Of a stretch of DNA of 64,000 nt, positions 10,616 to 21,801 are shown piece by piece. Below the pieces are notes generated by a model that searched no databases, was not told the DNA's origin, and saw nothing but the letters and a program-made list of their open reading frames with translations. Each line of letters begins with the position of its first letter. Position 1 is the first letter of the stretch. The translations under genes were made by a program, and so were the position numbers. This DNA comes from Trema orientale (taxonomy: Eukaryota; Streptophyta; Magnoliopsida; Rosales; Cannabaceae): assembly GCA_002914845.1 (NCBI GenBank), contig JXTC01000169.1, forward strand, positions 380,581 through 444,580. Reading direction: 5' to 3'.

Positions 10616-11758
10616 ATGCCGCCAAGAAGACGCCCAGCCAACGAGGTCCCCCTGGATGAAGTCTATGAACGTGATCGGACGACGCAATTAGAGTAACAGG
10701 TGGCCCAATTAACGGAGCAGGTGGCTGCATTATTGGCTCTCCAAAATCAATCCCGGAATCGTAACCAACACAATTCAGGGAGTGATGGTTCTAGTGGTGA
10801 TGAAGAGTACTATGAAGTAGCCCCGCCACATCGGCGTAGGGTTCATATTCCTGCACAAGAGGATGATAGACGGTATTGGGAGACAGGAATGCGCACTAAG
10901 ATTCCTAAATTCCATGGTAATATGCAATCGGAAGAATTTTTGGATTGGGTATGTACTGTAGAAGAAGTTTTTGAATTCAAGGGAGTTCCTGAGAACAAAA
11001 AGGTTTCGTTGATTGTGACAAGGCTTCGTGGTAGAGTTGCTGCATGGTGGCAACAGTTGAAAATGACAAGGACCAGGTTGGGGAAGTTAAAGATTATGGG
11101 GTGGGATAAGATGAAGAAGAAGATGTGTGGTGAGTTTCTGCCCTATAATTTCCAAAGGTTGATGTACCAAAGATTGTAAAACTTACGGCAAGGAACCCGC
11201 TCCGTAGATGATTATACAACTGACTTCTATCAATTGTTAGTGCGTAACGAAATTCAAGAGACGGACGATCAGTTGGTGGCCAGATATATTGGAGGTTTGC
11301 GTCTACAAATTCCAGACACCGTGAATTTATTCGATCCAATCAACGTATCTGCAGCACGCCAATGGGCACTTCAGGTGGAGAAACAAGCCTTAGGACGGTC
11401 AGGTAGCACGTCTTTCGGTGGTAACAACAGCAGCAGCAGCAGCCAAGTTGGAGCAAATAAAGGTAACACTTCCAATCAAAGGAGTCCTCCTAATACCACT
11501 CAATCTACTAGAGCAACAACTAGTAGAATTAAATGTTTTGGGTGTGGAGAAACGGGTCATAGACAAGCAGATTGTAAAAAGTCCGGTAAGAGAGCTTTAT
11601 TTGGTGAACCCGGAGAAGTGGAGGATGATGTGGAGATTAGTGAGAAGCCGAATTTTGATGATGGCGCAGAAGAGGAAGAATATATGGAGGGTGATACTGG
11701 AACATTACTTGTCGTTCAGCGCTCTTGTTTGACACCCCGAGCTCCAGAAGATGATTAG
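10616..11758 (+). pseudogene. CRM-like gag with two internal stops
   Basis: The reading starts at ATG 10616 (MPPRRRPANEVPLDEVYERD), shortly after the primer site. The frame meets TAA at 10694 and TAA at 11177, both in Gln contexts (LE-stop-QVAQL; QRL-stop-NLRQ), and TAG at 11756. The gag domain shows WETGMRTKIPKFHGNMQSEE, EEFLDWVCTVEEVFEF and the AAWWQQL motif near 11040. A Ser/Asn-rich linker and a complete zinc knuckle CFGCGETGHRQADC (11534-11575) follow. An acidic stretch (EEEEYMEGD) precedes the stop. The length fits a chromovirus gag. There is no frameshift anywhere. Confidence 0.93.
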
Positions 11759-14700
11759 TTGCGAAACAATATTTTCTAGTCAACATGCACCATTATGGGT
11801 AAGGTGTGTAGGTTCATTGTTGATGCTGGTAGCTGTGAGAATATTGTGTCTGAGGAAGCTGTGCAGAAACTAGGGGTGAAGACTGAGAAGCATCCCAAGC
11901 CTTACAAGTTAGTTTGGCTAAAGAAGGGAGGAAAGGTTACAGTCTCACAATGAGCTGTAATTCCTTTTTCCATTGGGCAAAATTACAAGGATGAGGTCAA
12001 GTGTGATGTGGTGAATATGGATGCATGCCATTTATTGCTAGGAAGACCATGGCAGTATGACAGGAGAGTGCTCCATGATGGGCATCGTAACACTTATAGT
12101 TTCTATTTCGATGGTACGAAGATTGTTCTACTACTCAGCAAGAGTAATGAAAAGCCAACACCTACTAGGGATAGTACCAATCTCTTATCTTTAGCTAAGT
12201 TTGAAGCAGAGATAGAATATTCTGGATATGTATATGTGTTGCTTAGAAAGAAGACAAACACTGAGGTAGCCATTCCTAAAGAGGCAAAAGCACTAGTTGA
12301 AGAATTCAATGACGTGTTTCCTGCCGAGCTACCAGACGGGTTGCCACCCCTACGTGATATCCAACACCAAATTGACCTGGAACCAGGTGTTGCTTTGCCT
12401 AATAGACCGCATTACAGAATGAGTCCTAGTGAGCATGAGGAGTTGAGAAGACAAGTACAGAAGTTGCTAGTTAAGGGACATATTAGGGAAAGTCTTAGCC
12501 CGTGTGCGGTACCAGCTTTGTTGACGCCTAAGAAAGATGGTTCTTGGCGTATGTGTGTGGATAGTCAGGAAATCAACAAAATCACTGTGAGGTATAGATT
12601 CCCCATTCCTCGGCTAGATGACTTACTTGATCAACTTAGTGGAGCTACTATTTTCACTAAACTAGACTTAAAGAGTGGCTACCACCAGATTCGAATACGG
12701 CCCAGAGACGAGTGGAAGACGGCATTCAAGATCCGAGAGGGGTTATATGAATGGTTAGTTATGCCATTTGGGTTGTCCAATGCACCAAGTACGTTTATGA
12801 GAGTAATGAACCAGGCCCTGCGACCTTTTATTGATAAATATGTGGTAGTTTATTTCGACGATATGCTAATTTATAGTACCAATCCTGAGTTACATCTTCA
12901 GCATATTCGGAAAGTTTTAACTGTTTTACGTCGAGATAAGTTATTTGCTGCAGTAAAGAAGTGCATATTCATGACTCCTGAAGTATTATTTTTGGGATAT
13001 GTGGTTTCTAGTAATGGGTTGCGAGTTGATGAGTCCAAAATAGAAGCAGTGAGACAGTGGCCTAAACCGACAACTATCACGGAGGTATGGAGTTTTCATG
13101 GATTAGCATCTTTCTATCGACGTTTCATTCCGCACTTCAGCAGTATTATGGCCCCAATAACTTATTGTATGAAAGGGTCGAGGTTTCAATGGACTGAAGA
13201 GGCTGAGAAGGCATTTCAACTTATTAAGGGGCGTCTAACGACTGCACCTTTGCTAGTATTGTCGAATTTTTCCCAGCCATTCGAGTTACACTGTGATGCT
13301 TCTAAGGTAGGCATTGGGGTTGTTTTGAGTCAAGCGGGGAAACCAGTAGCTTACTTCAGTGAGAAACTATCTGGGTCTAGAGCACGCTATAGTACATATG
13401 ATGTGGAGTTCTATGATGTAGTCCAGGCAGTGAAGCATTAGAGACATTATCTGTTTCAGCAAGAGTTCATTCTATATACTGATCATGATGCTCTTAAGCA
13501 CCTTCATAGCCAAGACAAGGTTTCTGCTAGACATGCATCTTGGTCAGCTTATTTGCAGCAGTTTACTTTCGTGCTCAAGCATAAGGCGGGAGTTACAAAT
13601 CGAGTTGCAGATGCACTGAGTCGCCGGAGTAGTCTATTGGCCACTATGAAAGTAGAGGTACCGGGTTTCGATACATTCCGTAATTTACTTGAGATTGACC
13701 CTTATTTCTCTATTATTGTGGCTGCGGTAAAGGCGGGAGAAAGAACAGACTATTTGCTGCATGATGGTTATCTCTTTTGGGTTACTCAACTTTGTATTCC
13801 AGATTGTAGTTTGAGGCTCCAGATTATTCAAGAGCTTCATGGCGAAGGCCATGTAGGACGAGACAAAATTTTACAGTTGTTGAAGAGTTATTATTTTTGG
13901 CCAACCTTACGCAAAGAGGTAGAGAGGTTCGTGGAGTGTTCTCGCATATGCCAAGTGTCAAAAAGGGGAGCGACTAATGCTAGATTGTTTATGCTATTGC
14001 CAATTCCTACACAACCTTGGTCAGATGTGGGCATGGATTTTGTTCTGGGATTGCCAAGGACACAACGAGGTAATGATTCTATCTATGTGGTAGTCGATCG
14101 TTTCTCGAAGATGGTGCATTTCCTTCCTTGCAAGAAGACTACAGATGTAGTTAATGTAGCACAGTTATATTTTTGGGAGGTGTATCGATTACACGGATTG
14201 CCTACTTCCATTGTTTCTGACCGTGATACACGCTTCATTAGTCACTTTTGGCGTAGCTTGTGGAAGATGGTGAACACTCAGCTGAATTTTAGCACAGCTT
14301 ATCATCCCCAAACTGATGGACAGACGGAGGTGGTGAATCGTTCTCTTGGAGATATGTTGAGATGTTTAGTTGGTGAGCACGTGAAAAGTTGGGATCAAAA
14401 GCTTTGTCAGGCCGAGTTTGCTTACAATCATGCGGTGAATCGAAGCACGGGTTTTAGTCCTTTTTAGGTGGTGTATTCTGTGGTCCCACGAGGTCCCCTT
14501 GATCTTATTCCATTACCTACCAAGACTAAGATCCATGGAAAGGCCGAAGACTTTGTCCAAAGTTTGCAGGAGACCCACTGCAAGGTATATGACAATTTGG
14601 TGCAAGCTACAGCAAAGTACAAAGCAGATGCAGACAGGAAGCGACGACATGTAGAGTTTGAGGTTGGTGACTTTGTGTGGGCTGTGCTTACTAAAGATCG

Positions 14701-14974
14701 CTTTTCTGTTGGTGAGTATAACAAGCTCTCTGCAAAGAAGATCGGACCGCTTAAGGTGATTGAGAAGATAAATCCGAATGCATATCGTTTGAAGCTTCCG
14801 TCTCATATTCGTACCTCGAACGTTTTCAATGTCAAGCATCTCATTCCATTTCATGGTGATTCGTCAGATGATGATATTGCTAGAAATTCGAGGGCGAATT
14901 TTCTCCACACTGGAGAGGATGATGCAGCGTGTCATGAGTTCGAGTTTTTCGAACACTACGATCAAAATAAGTGA
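11759..14974 (+). pseudogene. CRM-like pol: protease, reverse transcriptase, RNase H, integrase
   Basis: The frame continues from gag. The protease motif reads IVDAGS (DAG at 11822-11830) instead of DSG or DTG. The reverse transcriptase has [26 protein letters not shown] and the active site YFDD (12851-12862). RNase H follows from about 13259 ([13 protein letters not shown]). The integrase has the HxxxH and C...C zinc region near 13838-13950 and catalytic D at 14036, D at 14219 and E at 14327, with 35 residues between the second D and E. The C-terminal KLSAKKIGPLKVIEKINPNA segment is the GPY/F-type module. Stops within pol: TAG 11777, TGA 11951, TAG 13439, TAG 14465. The terminal TGA at 14972 lies in the 3' LTR. 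The second zinc Cys pair is spaced CxxxC rather than CxxC. Confidence 0.94.
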
Positions 14975-15486
14975 GAGTTGGAGTTTCCGGTAGACCGCCG
15001 GTAATTTCCGGTCTACCGCCTAACAAGCAGTCTACCGATTTTTCGTTCAAAATAGTGATTTACTCTCTGAAATAATCGGTAGACAGAATCGGTCTACCGC
15101 CAGTTTTCGATAGACAGAATCGGTCTACCACCCAGGCTACCGGTCCGCGTTTTCAGCAATTTTTGTTACCCATTTTTGCGTTTTTTCTCTTTATTTTGTT
15201 ACCAGATTCTGAATATTTTAGTATTTTTAGTAGGGTTTCGTGTTTTATCTAGTTTTCCTATATATTGTAAGCCATAAGACCTTTTAGGAAGAGGTTTTTA
15301 GTTTGGAATTGATTAATACAATTCTAGAGAGAGTATCTCTTTTCTTCCCAAATTTTCGGTATTCTGTGAGAATCAACGGTTATTTGAAGCCTATTTCCTG
15401 GTATTCGTGAGCGAATCAACAGACTATAGTAGGTTGTCCCCAATTTTTCCGAAAGATCTTTCTCATTAGATACTTCCGCTACATCA
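14920..15486 (+). repeat. 3' LTR of the CRM-like element
   Basis: 567 bp, TGATGCAGCG ... GCTACATCA. It carries the same hairpin (14988-14997 and 15009-15018) and TATATA (15259-15264). Relative to the 5' LTR, a unit of about 30 bp containing AGACAGAATCGGTCTACC is duplicated (15080-15140), and AATAAA reads AATACA. Its first 55 bases are also the end of the pol reading frame. Confidence 0.95.
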
Positions 15487-15491
15487 GAAAG

Positions 15492-15814
15492 CCTTAGCAT
15501 TTTTCTCTTTTGGCAAAGAGCCCCGCATGATTTCAGGAATAAAGTGCTTCATGATCATGACATTCATACGATCGAACTTTTCCCATAGCTCAAAGTTCCT
15601 TTTATCCTCAGTGAAACTTTCTTCCATAAGAGCAGGGGGTTGGTCCTTTGAGTGCCAGTTCAAGATCCATATAATCCAGTATGATCATGATATTCTCTTT
15701 CCAGGCCTTAAAGTTTGTGTTCGTAAGCACAGAAATAGTACTCAAATTGGCAGATATATTAGCAGCAGAAACTGAATAGAGAATAAAACAAAACCATAAA
15801 TTAAACATGCTCAC
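15492..15814 (-). pseudogene. Copia A gag, N-terminal part
   Basis: The minus-strand reading begins at an ATG near 15814 and gives AANISANLSTISVLTNTNF, KAWKENIMIILDYMDLELAL, then with a frame break EIMRGSLPKEKNAKAF up to the insertion point of the gypsy element at 15491. It matches the start of gag in copia B (60061 onward). The sequence TCTCTATTCAG just before the conserved core resembles a 3' splice site. Confidence 0.85.
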
Positions 15815-17091
15815 AATTTAAATGTCATATATAGGCGTATAGTTTAATCACAAAATATGCAAACATGACATATATCACATAATCACATAAGGTAGGCTAC
15901 CATCATAAGATACCTAGCGCAATATTAATGGGTCTTCCTTTGAACCGATGTATTAACTTGCAAGTGAAACTCTCAGGTGTAATAATCAAATACTGACGGT
16001 AAATCCTGTCAAACAATAAACCTTCCTTTGGGCCGATTTATTGTCCACATAGAAACCAAACATCGGTCACATACTTATTATCATAGGTGTGTTTGTTGTC
16101 GTGCCAAATAACCACATTCCTTTGGGCTGATAGTTATCCGCATTAACAACAAATCTACAATATCTTTATATGTTAGACTAAACAAAATTACATAACAGAG
16201 GTTACTTTGACAATATGTTACTTTATCTGTTTAATCTAACATACAAGACAAATAATGCAAAGAAAATTAACCGAAATGCCCGAAAATCGACTAAAAATAG
16301 CCGAAAAACTGAAATTTTCTTTGCTGGCAGAATCGGTCGACTGACTGGCAAAATCAGTTAACCGATTCCACCAGTTTCGGTTTGCCACTTATTGACCAAA
16401 AATCATAGAAATGAGACGTGGCTTTCGGCAACTTTTGGTCGACCTAAAAACCACTTTCGGTCGACCGAATCTGATAGTGACCAAATTATCAGATTCGAAC
16501 TCTGAAATTGGCTCGTTACTTTATCAACCCTATAACTAAATAGAGTTTTTAACAGACAAAGTGAGAGTTATTGTAGTCCTTAGTAGGTCGAAAATGGGTT
16601 GAAACTCCATGATTTAAGTCAAAAACGATTGAAATCTGCCCAAAATTTGACCCAAAACTAAAAATTTTGTTGACATTCAACCTGTATGAATAGTATTTTT
16701 GATAGACCGAAAACCAGAATTGGTTTACCGAAAATGTTGTTCACGTACGGATCTGAAAAATTCTAGATCTACTTAGATGGCTTCAAACATCAAAATAAAC
16801 TCGAAAATGATGTTTTTGGCCCCAAATCCAAAATATAAACGACCCAAAAGTCAAAACCTTACTCTCATAGTATCAAATACTCAATAAATCATATAAAATC
16901 ATATATCATACATGTATAATCTAGACCACCCTTACTCTCATAGCATCAAATACTCAATAAATCATGTAAAATTATATACCATGCATGTATAATCTAAACC
17001 CTAGAAATCCAAATAAGCATAGATTATGAAAACTACAGACATGCATGAAAACTTAATCAATCTTGACATGAAATCCCACTCTGATACCACT
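15815..17091 (-). other. Copia A untranslated leader with three stem-loops
   Basis: This is about 1.28 kb between primer site and gag. It contains three hairpins whose loops all carry a GCCCAAAGGAA-type sequence (minus strand): complement of 16108-16137, 16013-16044 and 15925-15956. It also holds a cluster of TCGGTCGACCGA-like palindromic motifs at 16328-16480. Both features recur in the leader of copia B (58904-60060), so they belong to the family. Confidence 0.75.
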
Positions 17092-17577
17092 TGTTAGGAA
17101 TGAATATGGGATTGCAAATGCCAAACACAAACCCTAGATCACTCATGCAAAACTGATTGGCAGGGATTCATTAAGTATACCTGAGTCCATGATAGATACT
17201 GTAATCTGGATGATGAATTGAAGGCGGAAGCGATAGAAACTGACTGTGAATACTTGAAAGTCTGGTCTTCCACACAACCTAATCCCTAAAATACTCAGAT
17301 AGAACTCTCTGTAACTGATGGCAGGCCACAGAGAGAATGAGTGTACGTGAAAAGGTGGTGGGGACCATAACCCTAATATTCTCTTTATATAGTCCCTTGT
17401 TGGGTATCCATCACACCAAATTAGGTGACTAACAGAGTATCCACATTGGTATCTATACCCAGTTGGATATCCTGATCCAGCTTTATTAAATCACTTATTG
17501 GGTCTGCTTAAGAATAATATGACCCGATACAATTGTTAAAATATGTGGCCTAATATAAGAAATAGAATTTCCCAACA
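17092..17577 (-). repeat. 5' LTR of copia A
   Basis: 486-bp LTR, + strand TGTTAGGAATG ... AATTTCCCAACA, with the primer-binding site immediately next to it at 17075-17089. Confidence 0.95.
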
Positions 17578-17582
17578 ATTGT

Positions 17583-17710
17583 AACATTCAGCTCATTCAT
17601 CATTTCCTTAATCTTCACCATCATGGTGCTTATACTACGCCATGTCATTCGCTATGCATTCACGGATGGTGCTATTGTATCCAATGCCGTCTCTGAACTT
17701 GCTCCTTTTC
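17583..17710 (+). CDS. MATE gene, second visible exon, part 2 (between copia and LINE)
   Basis: This part continues the reading frame of 5250-5315 after the copia element and its right target copy (ATTGT, 17578-17582). It encodes a hydrophobic membrane helix (TFSSFIISLIFTIMVLIL) and then RHVIRYAFTDGAIVSNAV and SELAPF, typical of the helix 9-10 region of MATE proteins. The last nine bases, CTCCTTTTC (17702-17710), are the left target duplication of the LINE. Confidence 0.92.
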
Positions 17711-19388
17711 TTTTTTGAAAAGAAGCTAGTTATGCATTAAACAGAAGGAGATAAATCTCTGTTTACAAGACTGGCAACACACTCCGGCATTTCGTCAAGC
17801 CAACAGGAGCTACAAACATAACAAAAAGCTGAAATAGCTAGATTATGGGCGATAGCATTCCCCTGATGGGGAATATGGCTGAAACTAACAATACCCAGAT
17901 TCATACTAAGATTCAAAATATCCAAAATAAGAGGAAAAACAACTAAACGATCATCCTATTGCTTGATTGCCAAAATCACATTTAAAGAATCACTCTCAAC
18001 ATCGATATTAATGAAATTACGGGCTAAGGCAAACTGAAGGCCTTCATGAATCGGAAAACACTTAGCAAGTAAGGGATCAAAGCAGCCATAACATCTCTTA
18101 GATAAAGCCCCCACTACCTAACCTCGGTCATCCCGCACGACTGCACCAACCCCCATTAAGTGCGATCTTCCATCAGTGGAAACGTCAACATTCAACTTTA
18201 ATCTTTCTGGTGCAGGGGGCTGCCAAATGATGCTTGGAGGTTGATGGAGAGAGTTGCCATCCTTACCAGAGGAGAGACGATGATACTCAGTGAGCCAAAG
18301 TCCAGCATCTTCTAGGAGCTCTGTATCGGGTCTACACCGACCTCCATAGAGGAAGGTACTTCAGTTGTGCCAAATAAACCAGGCTATGATAGCCCAAAGC
18401 TCAAAATCCTGATTAGAGCAAGTATGATATAAATGCAGAATAAAATCAGCAAACTTACCACTTTTAAAAGCATGCATCTTAATCTAAAAGGGACTTTTGC
18501 TCCAACAATCCATGACAAAGGGACAAAGAGTAAGTGCATGAAGAGTAGTTTCCTCTTTGACGAGGCAACGGGGACACGCCATAGCACAATCGATTCTTCT
18601 TCTAGCAAGATTTGATTGAGTGGGAAGGATATCATTATACGATCACCAAATGAAGATCTTAATTGGAAACTCGACCACTTCTGTGTCGTACTGTTGTCGG
18701 ATGGACCCACACAGTGCTTGTTGTTCATTATTAACGTGTAACAAGATTGGACACTAAAATTCCCTTTGATGTCAAAATGCCAAATAATACGATCAGCTGG
18801 CTGAGAGAGACTAAAGGGCACACCAAGAATCGCTTCATGGTCCACTGTCCAGAAGGTGTCTTTAATCTTAACCATATTCCAAGCACCAGATGCGGAGATT
18901 AACTCTTCTACAACCATATCAGCATTCTCCCAGGTTGGTTTTGTAATTGGCTTGAAGAGACTTGGGCAGGGAAGCCACTAATCTTTAAAAACCCACACTG
19001 ACTGACCATTTCCAATTTTCTAGCGGATACCTTGTTTAAGAGCACTCATTCCCCAAATAATTCCTTTCCATATAGTTGACAAAGCCCAACCAGTGTAGGC
19101 ATCCAGCAGGTTGGTATGAGAAAAATATTTGTTCTTCAAAACCTGAGACGTGAGGGTATTGGGGTTTTGTGTAATTCGCCAAGCCTATTTTGCCAACAGA
19201 ACTTGGTTAAATGAACTTAGATCCCTAAAACCCATACCCCCATCTTTTTTTCCTTTGCATAACTTATCTCAGCACCACCAATGCATCTTTCTTTTATTCT
19301 CATCACCACCCCACTAAAAGCGAGCAAACATAGCTTGGAGATCATTACACACTGAGACTGGGAGACGAAAAACACTCATTGGAGTTTA
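17711..19388 (-). mobile_element. 5'-truncated L1-type LINE in the MATE exon
   Basis: Minus-strand reading, with several stops and frame changes, gives the C-terminal part of a plant L1 ORF2: LPVSVCNDLQAMFARF, WGGDENKRKMHWW, GMGFRDLSSFNQVLLAK, VLKNKYFSH, then WENADMVVEELI and the zf-RVT region (IIWHFDIKGNFSVQSCY, 18384-18917). A C-terminal RNase H-like piece follows (VSFSHIPHQGNAIAHNLA, near 17830). The reverse transcriptase core and endonuclease are missing, so it was 5'-truncated on insertion. The 9-bp target duplication CTCCTTTTC flanks it (17702-17710 and 19389-19397). The run TTTTTTG next to the left copy is the remnant of the A-tail. Confidence 0.93.
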
Positions 19389-19397
19389 CTCCTTTTC

Positions 19398-19442
19398 TCG
19401 CTATCTCTATTGTCTTCAATGGCATTCAACCTGTGTTATCTG
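19398..19442 (+). CDS. MATE gene, second visible exon, part 3 (right of the LINE)
   Basis: Reading resumes in frame after the right LINE target copy (19389-19397) and gives LAISIVFNGIQPVLSG, a hallmark MATE motif. The exon ends with a single G before the donor GTAACA at 19443. The exon without its insertions is 239 bases long. Confidence 0.92.
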
Positions 19443-20144
19443 GTAACACCTAGTTATTAACCTCATAATTATCTATTATACTCGTACAATTATTAATTAT
19501 ATGACTCTGAAAAATATTACTACAACATGATTAGAAAGCAAAATAATCATTTTTCTTGGAATATTGAGTTTATTGCTTAAGCTAGAGACAATAATATCCT
19601 CTGGGATTGGTTGCAAGAATTTTGTTGCGGAGGTGGGGTCTATGCTAATTATTTAACATATTTTTCTAATTACACTAGTTAAAGAGTGCACGTGCAATGC
19701 ACATGTGAGCTGCTTGGGTTATGTTTCTATCTTTCATATGTGAAAAAAAGAAAGTATTCATAATTAAATTATTTGAATTTAATTTGCATTTCTCACTTTT
19801 AGTAAATATATATATATATATATGTAAAACAAGCTATACTAAATTAACTTGGTCTAATATTTTGATTTTTTGACATGTGTTTCCTTAAAAGTGAATTCTT
19901 TTTCTTCAATTTTTGGTGACATATTGGTTCACAAAGTTAGAAAAAACGTACGCCATACACTGAGCATCTCAAGCTTAAATGATGGATCAATGGTATAGAT
20001 ATTGCCAATGAGATCTATTATGCCAATTATTTCTTCTTTGATATTTAAGGTTGCATCAACATTCAATTTATACCGAAGACAATGAGGGGAAAAATTAAAG
20101 AAACCAAAGCAAAATAAAAAATATATATAATCATACAATCTAAT

Positions 20145-20850
20145 CACTACAAAGAATAAGACTTTTACTGACGCATTGAAGCGTCGGTGAAAGTATTGAA
20201 AAGCCATCGTCGGCGAAAAATCATAGCTAAAAGTTAGGTATCGATGAAAAATGACACGCGTAGGTGAAAATGTCAGATTTATGCCGACGAAAAATATGTC
20301 GACGTATGTGCTACATCGACAAAGTCTTATGTCCATGAAAAGGTTAGATTTACGCCAACACAAAACACATGTCGGCAAAAGGACAAGTTAATAATTTTTT
20401 TTTAATAGAACTTTGGCCGACGCTCTAGCATTTATGCGTCGGCAATGTCTCATTAAATTTTTAAAAAATAATTAATTATTAGTATTTATCGATTAATAAT
20501 TAATAATAAATAATTAAATTTTTTAGTAATTGATAAATAATTTAAGAATATATATAATTAATTCATATATTAATAATTAATAACAAGTAAATTAATAAAA
20601 AATAATTTTATTAAATAGTAAAAATGATACAAATTATTCATAATAAAAAATAAAAAATATTCGACCTTTGCCGATGCCAAAGAGCGTCGGAAAATGCACA
20701 GATAAAAAAGATAAAAAAATACTTGACATTTCGGACGCAAAATAATAATGGGTCAGCAAAAGTATTTAAATTTTTTATCTAGAAACAGACGCTGAAAATT
20801 CACCCTTCTCGGGTAATTTTTTTAGGGGCAACCTTTTGCCGAGGAGAGCA
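20145..20850 (+). mobile_element. CACTA-like (En/Spm) non-autonomous segment, one end visible
   Basis: It begins CACTACAAAGAATAAGAC at 20145, the classical CACTA terminus. Subterminal hairpin repeats of the type GACGC...GCGTCGG occur near 20172-20188, 20413-20440 and 20672-20690, as usual in plant CACTA elements. The opposite terminus (GTAGTG) was not found, so the right boundary is approximate. No transposase sequence was recognised. Confidence 0.6.
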
Positions 20851-21801
20851 AACATATAGGTGATAACAGCCTCATTCACCTATTAAAAAAACAAAATAAC
20901 CTTACCCAAATTATTAATTCGTGGCCGCACTCGCTAATTATATTGCTCAGTTCTCTTTAAACAATACACCTTATATGAAAAGATAGAACTGTGTACACAT
21001 AGAATCAAGTAATTAAAACTCGTTTTGTGTTCACCTCATCAAACACGTGTTAAAACTGATAAATTTTCTTTAAAAATATCAAAATATCCCATGAATTTTA
21101 ACCAAATAACGACTTTATCCTCTCGTTATAAAGTAAAAAATTATTAAAAACAAAAAAAAATAGCATTGGGATACAAATTTTGTGATATATAGATATAATA
21201 TATTAAGAGATCTCTTAATAAAAATATTAAAATCTTCACCACTCATATTGTTTTATTTCTTCCACGTTCCCTTCTTTCTACTCTCCAAAGTTTCAAATTT
21301 CCTTTATTACAACACATATGTCATGTTTTGGTGGTATGCCTAGTCTAATAATAACCACACCTCTTTGTGATGTGGAGAGTTTCAAGTTTGAATTCCCATT
21401 TCCTCAAAGTCAAAAAAGGGAAAAAAAAAAAAAAACACATGTTATATCTATAATTTTTTAGGGGCATTTGTATCTCAAATTTTATTATTTGTTAGAAAAA
21501 TGCAGAAAAATATAATAATTGTGTTACAATTTTATTTGTTGCTAATTTTCCATATTTTTTTTTTAAGTTTAAATTTTTTGGGTTTTTTTTTTTTTTTTTT
21601 TTTTTTTTTTGTGATCTTTTAGTTAGAAAAGGTTGAACTTGGTTCATAATAATTATAAATTTATAATATTATTTTTAACCAAGAAAGAAAAAAGAATCAA
21701 AATTATCAAGCTTAAAAAAAAATTAAATATCAATAAAATGGCTGTGTTGTAATTATAATATATATATATATGTATATATTGAGATAAAGTTGTTTTGATA
21801 T

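Larger units (their letters stand above)
10034..15486 (+). mobile_element. Ty3/gypsy element, probable CRM clade, nested in copia A gag
   Basis: The element is 5453 bp with LTRs 10034-10582 and 14920-15486 and a perfect 5-bp target duplication GAAAG (10029-10033 and 15487-15491). The LTRs begin TGATG and end CATCA, a form known from centromeric CRM elements. The primer site (about 10585-10597, TGATACCAGAGCC) and purine tract GGAGAGGA (14912-14919) are in place. Gag, protease, reverse transcriptase, RNase H and integrase follow in one frame. The pol frame ends inside the 3' LTR (TGA at 14972-14974), another CRM trait, with a C-terminal tail containing GEDDAACHEF in place of a recognisable chromodomain. 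Seven in-frame stops make it inactive. The clade call is an inference from these traits, not a tree. Confidence 0.93.
5316..17577 (-). mobile_element. Ty1/copia retrotransposon (copia A), inserted in the MATE exon
   Basis: The element runs on the minus strand between LTRs at 17092-17577 (5') and 5316-5800 (3'). The target duplication is ACTGT on the left (5311-5315) and ATTGT on the right (17578-17582), one transition apart. The primer site TGGTATCAGAGTGGG (complement of 17075-17089) lies next to the 5' LTR, and the purine tract AAGTGGGAGAT (5801-5811) precedes the 3' LTR. The domain order on the minus strand is gag, protease, integrase, reverse transcriptase, RNase H, which defines copia. 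The frame is broken by many stops and by a complete gypsy element (10034-15486) in gag, so it is not autonomous. Without the nested element it is about 6.8 kb. Confidence 0.95.
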
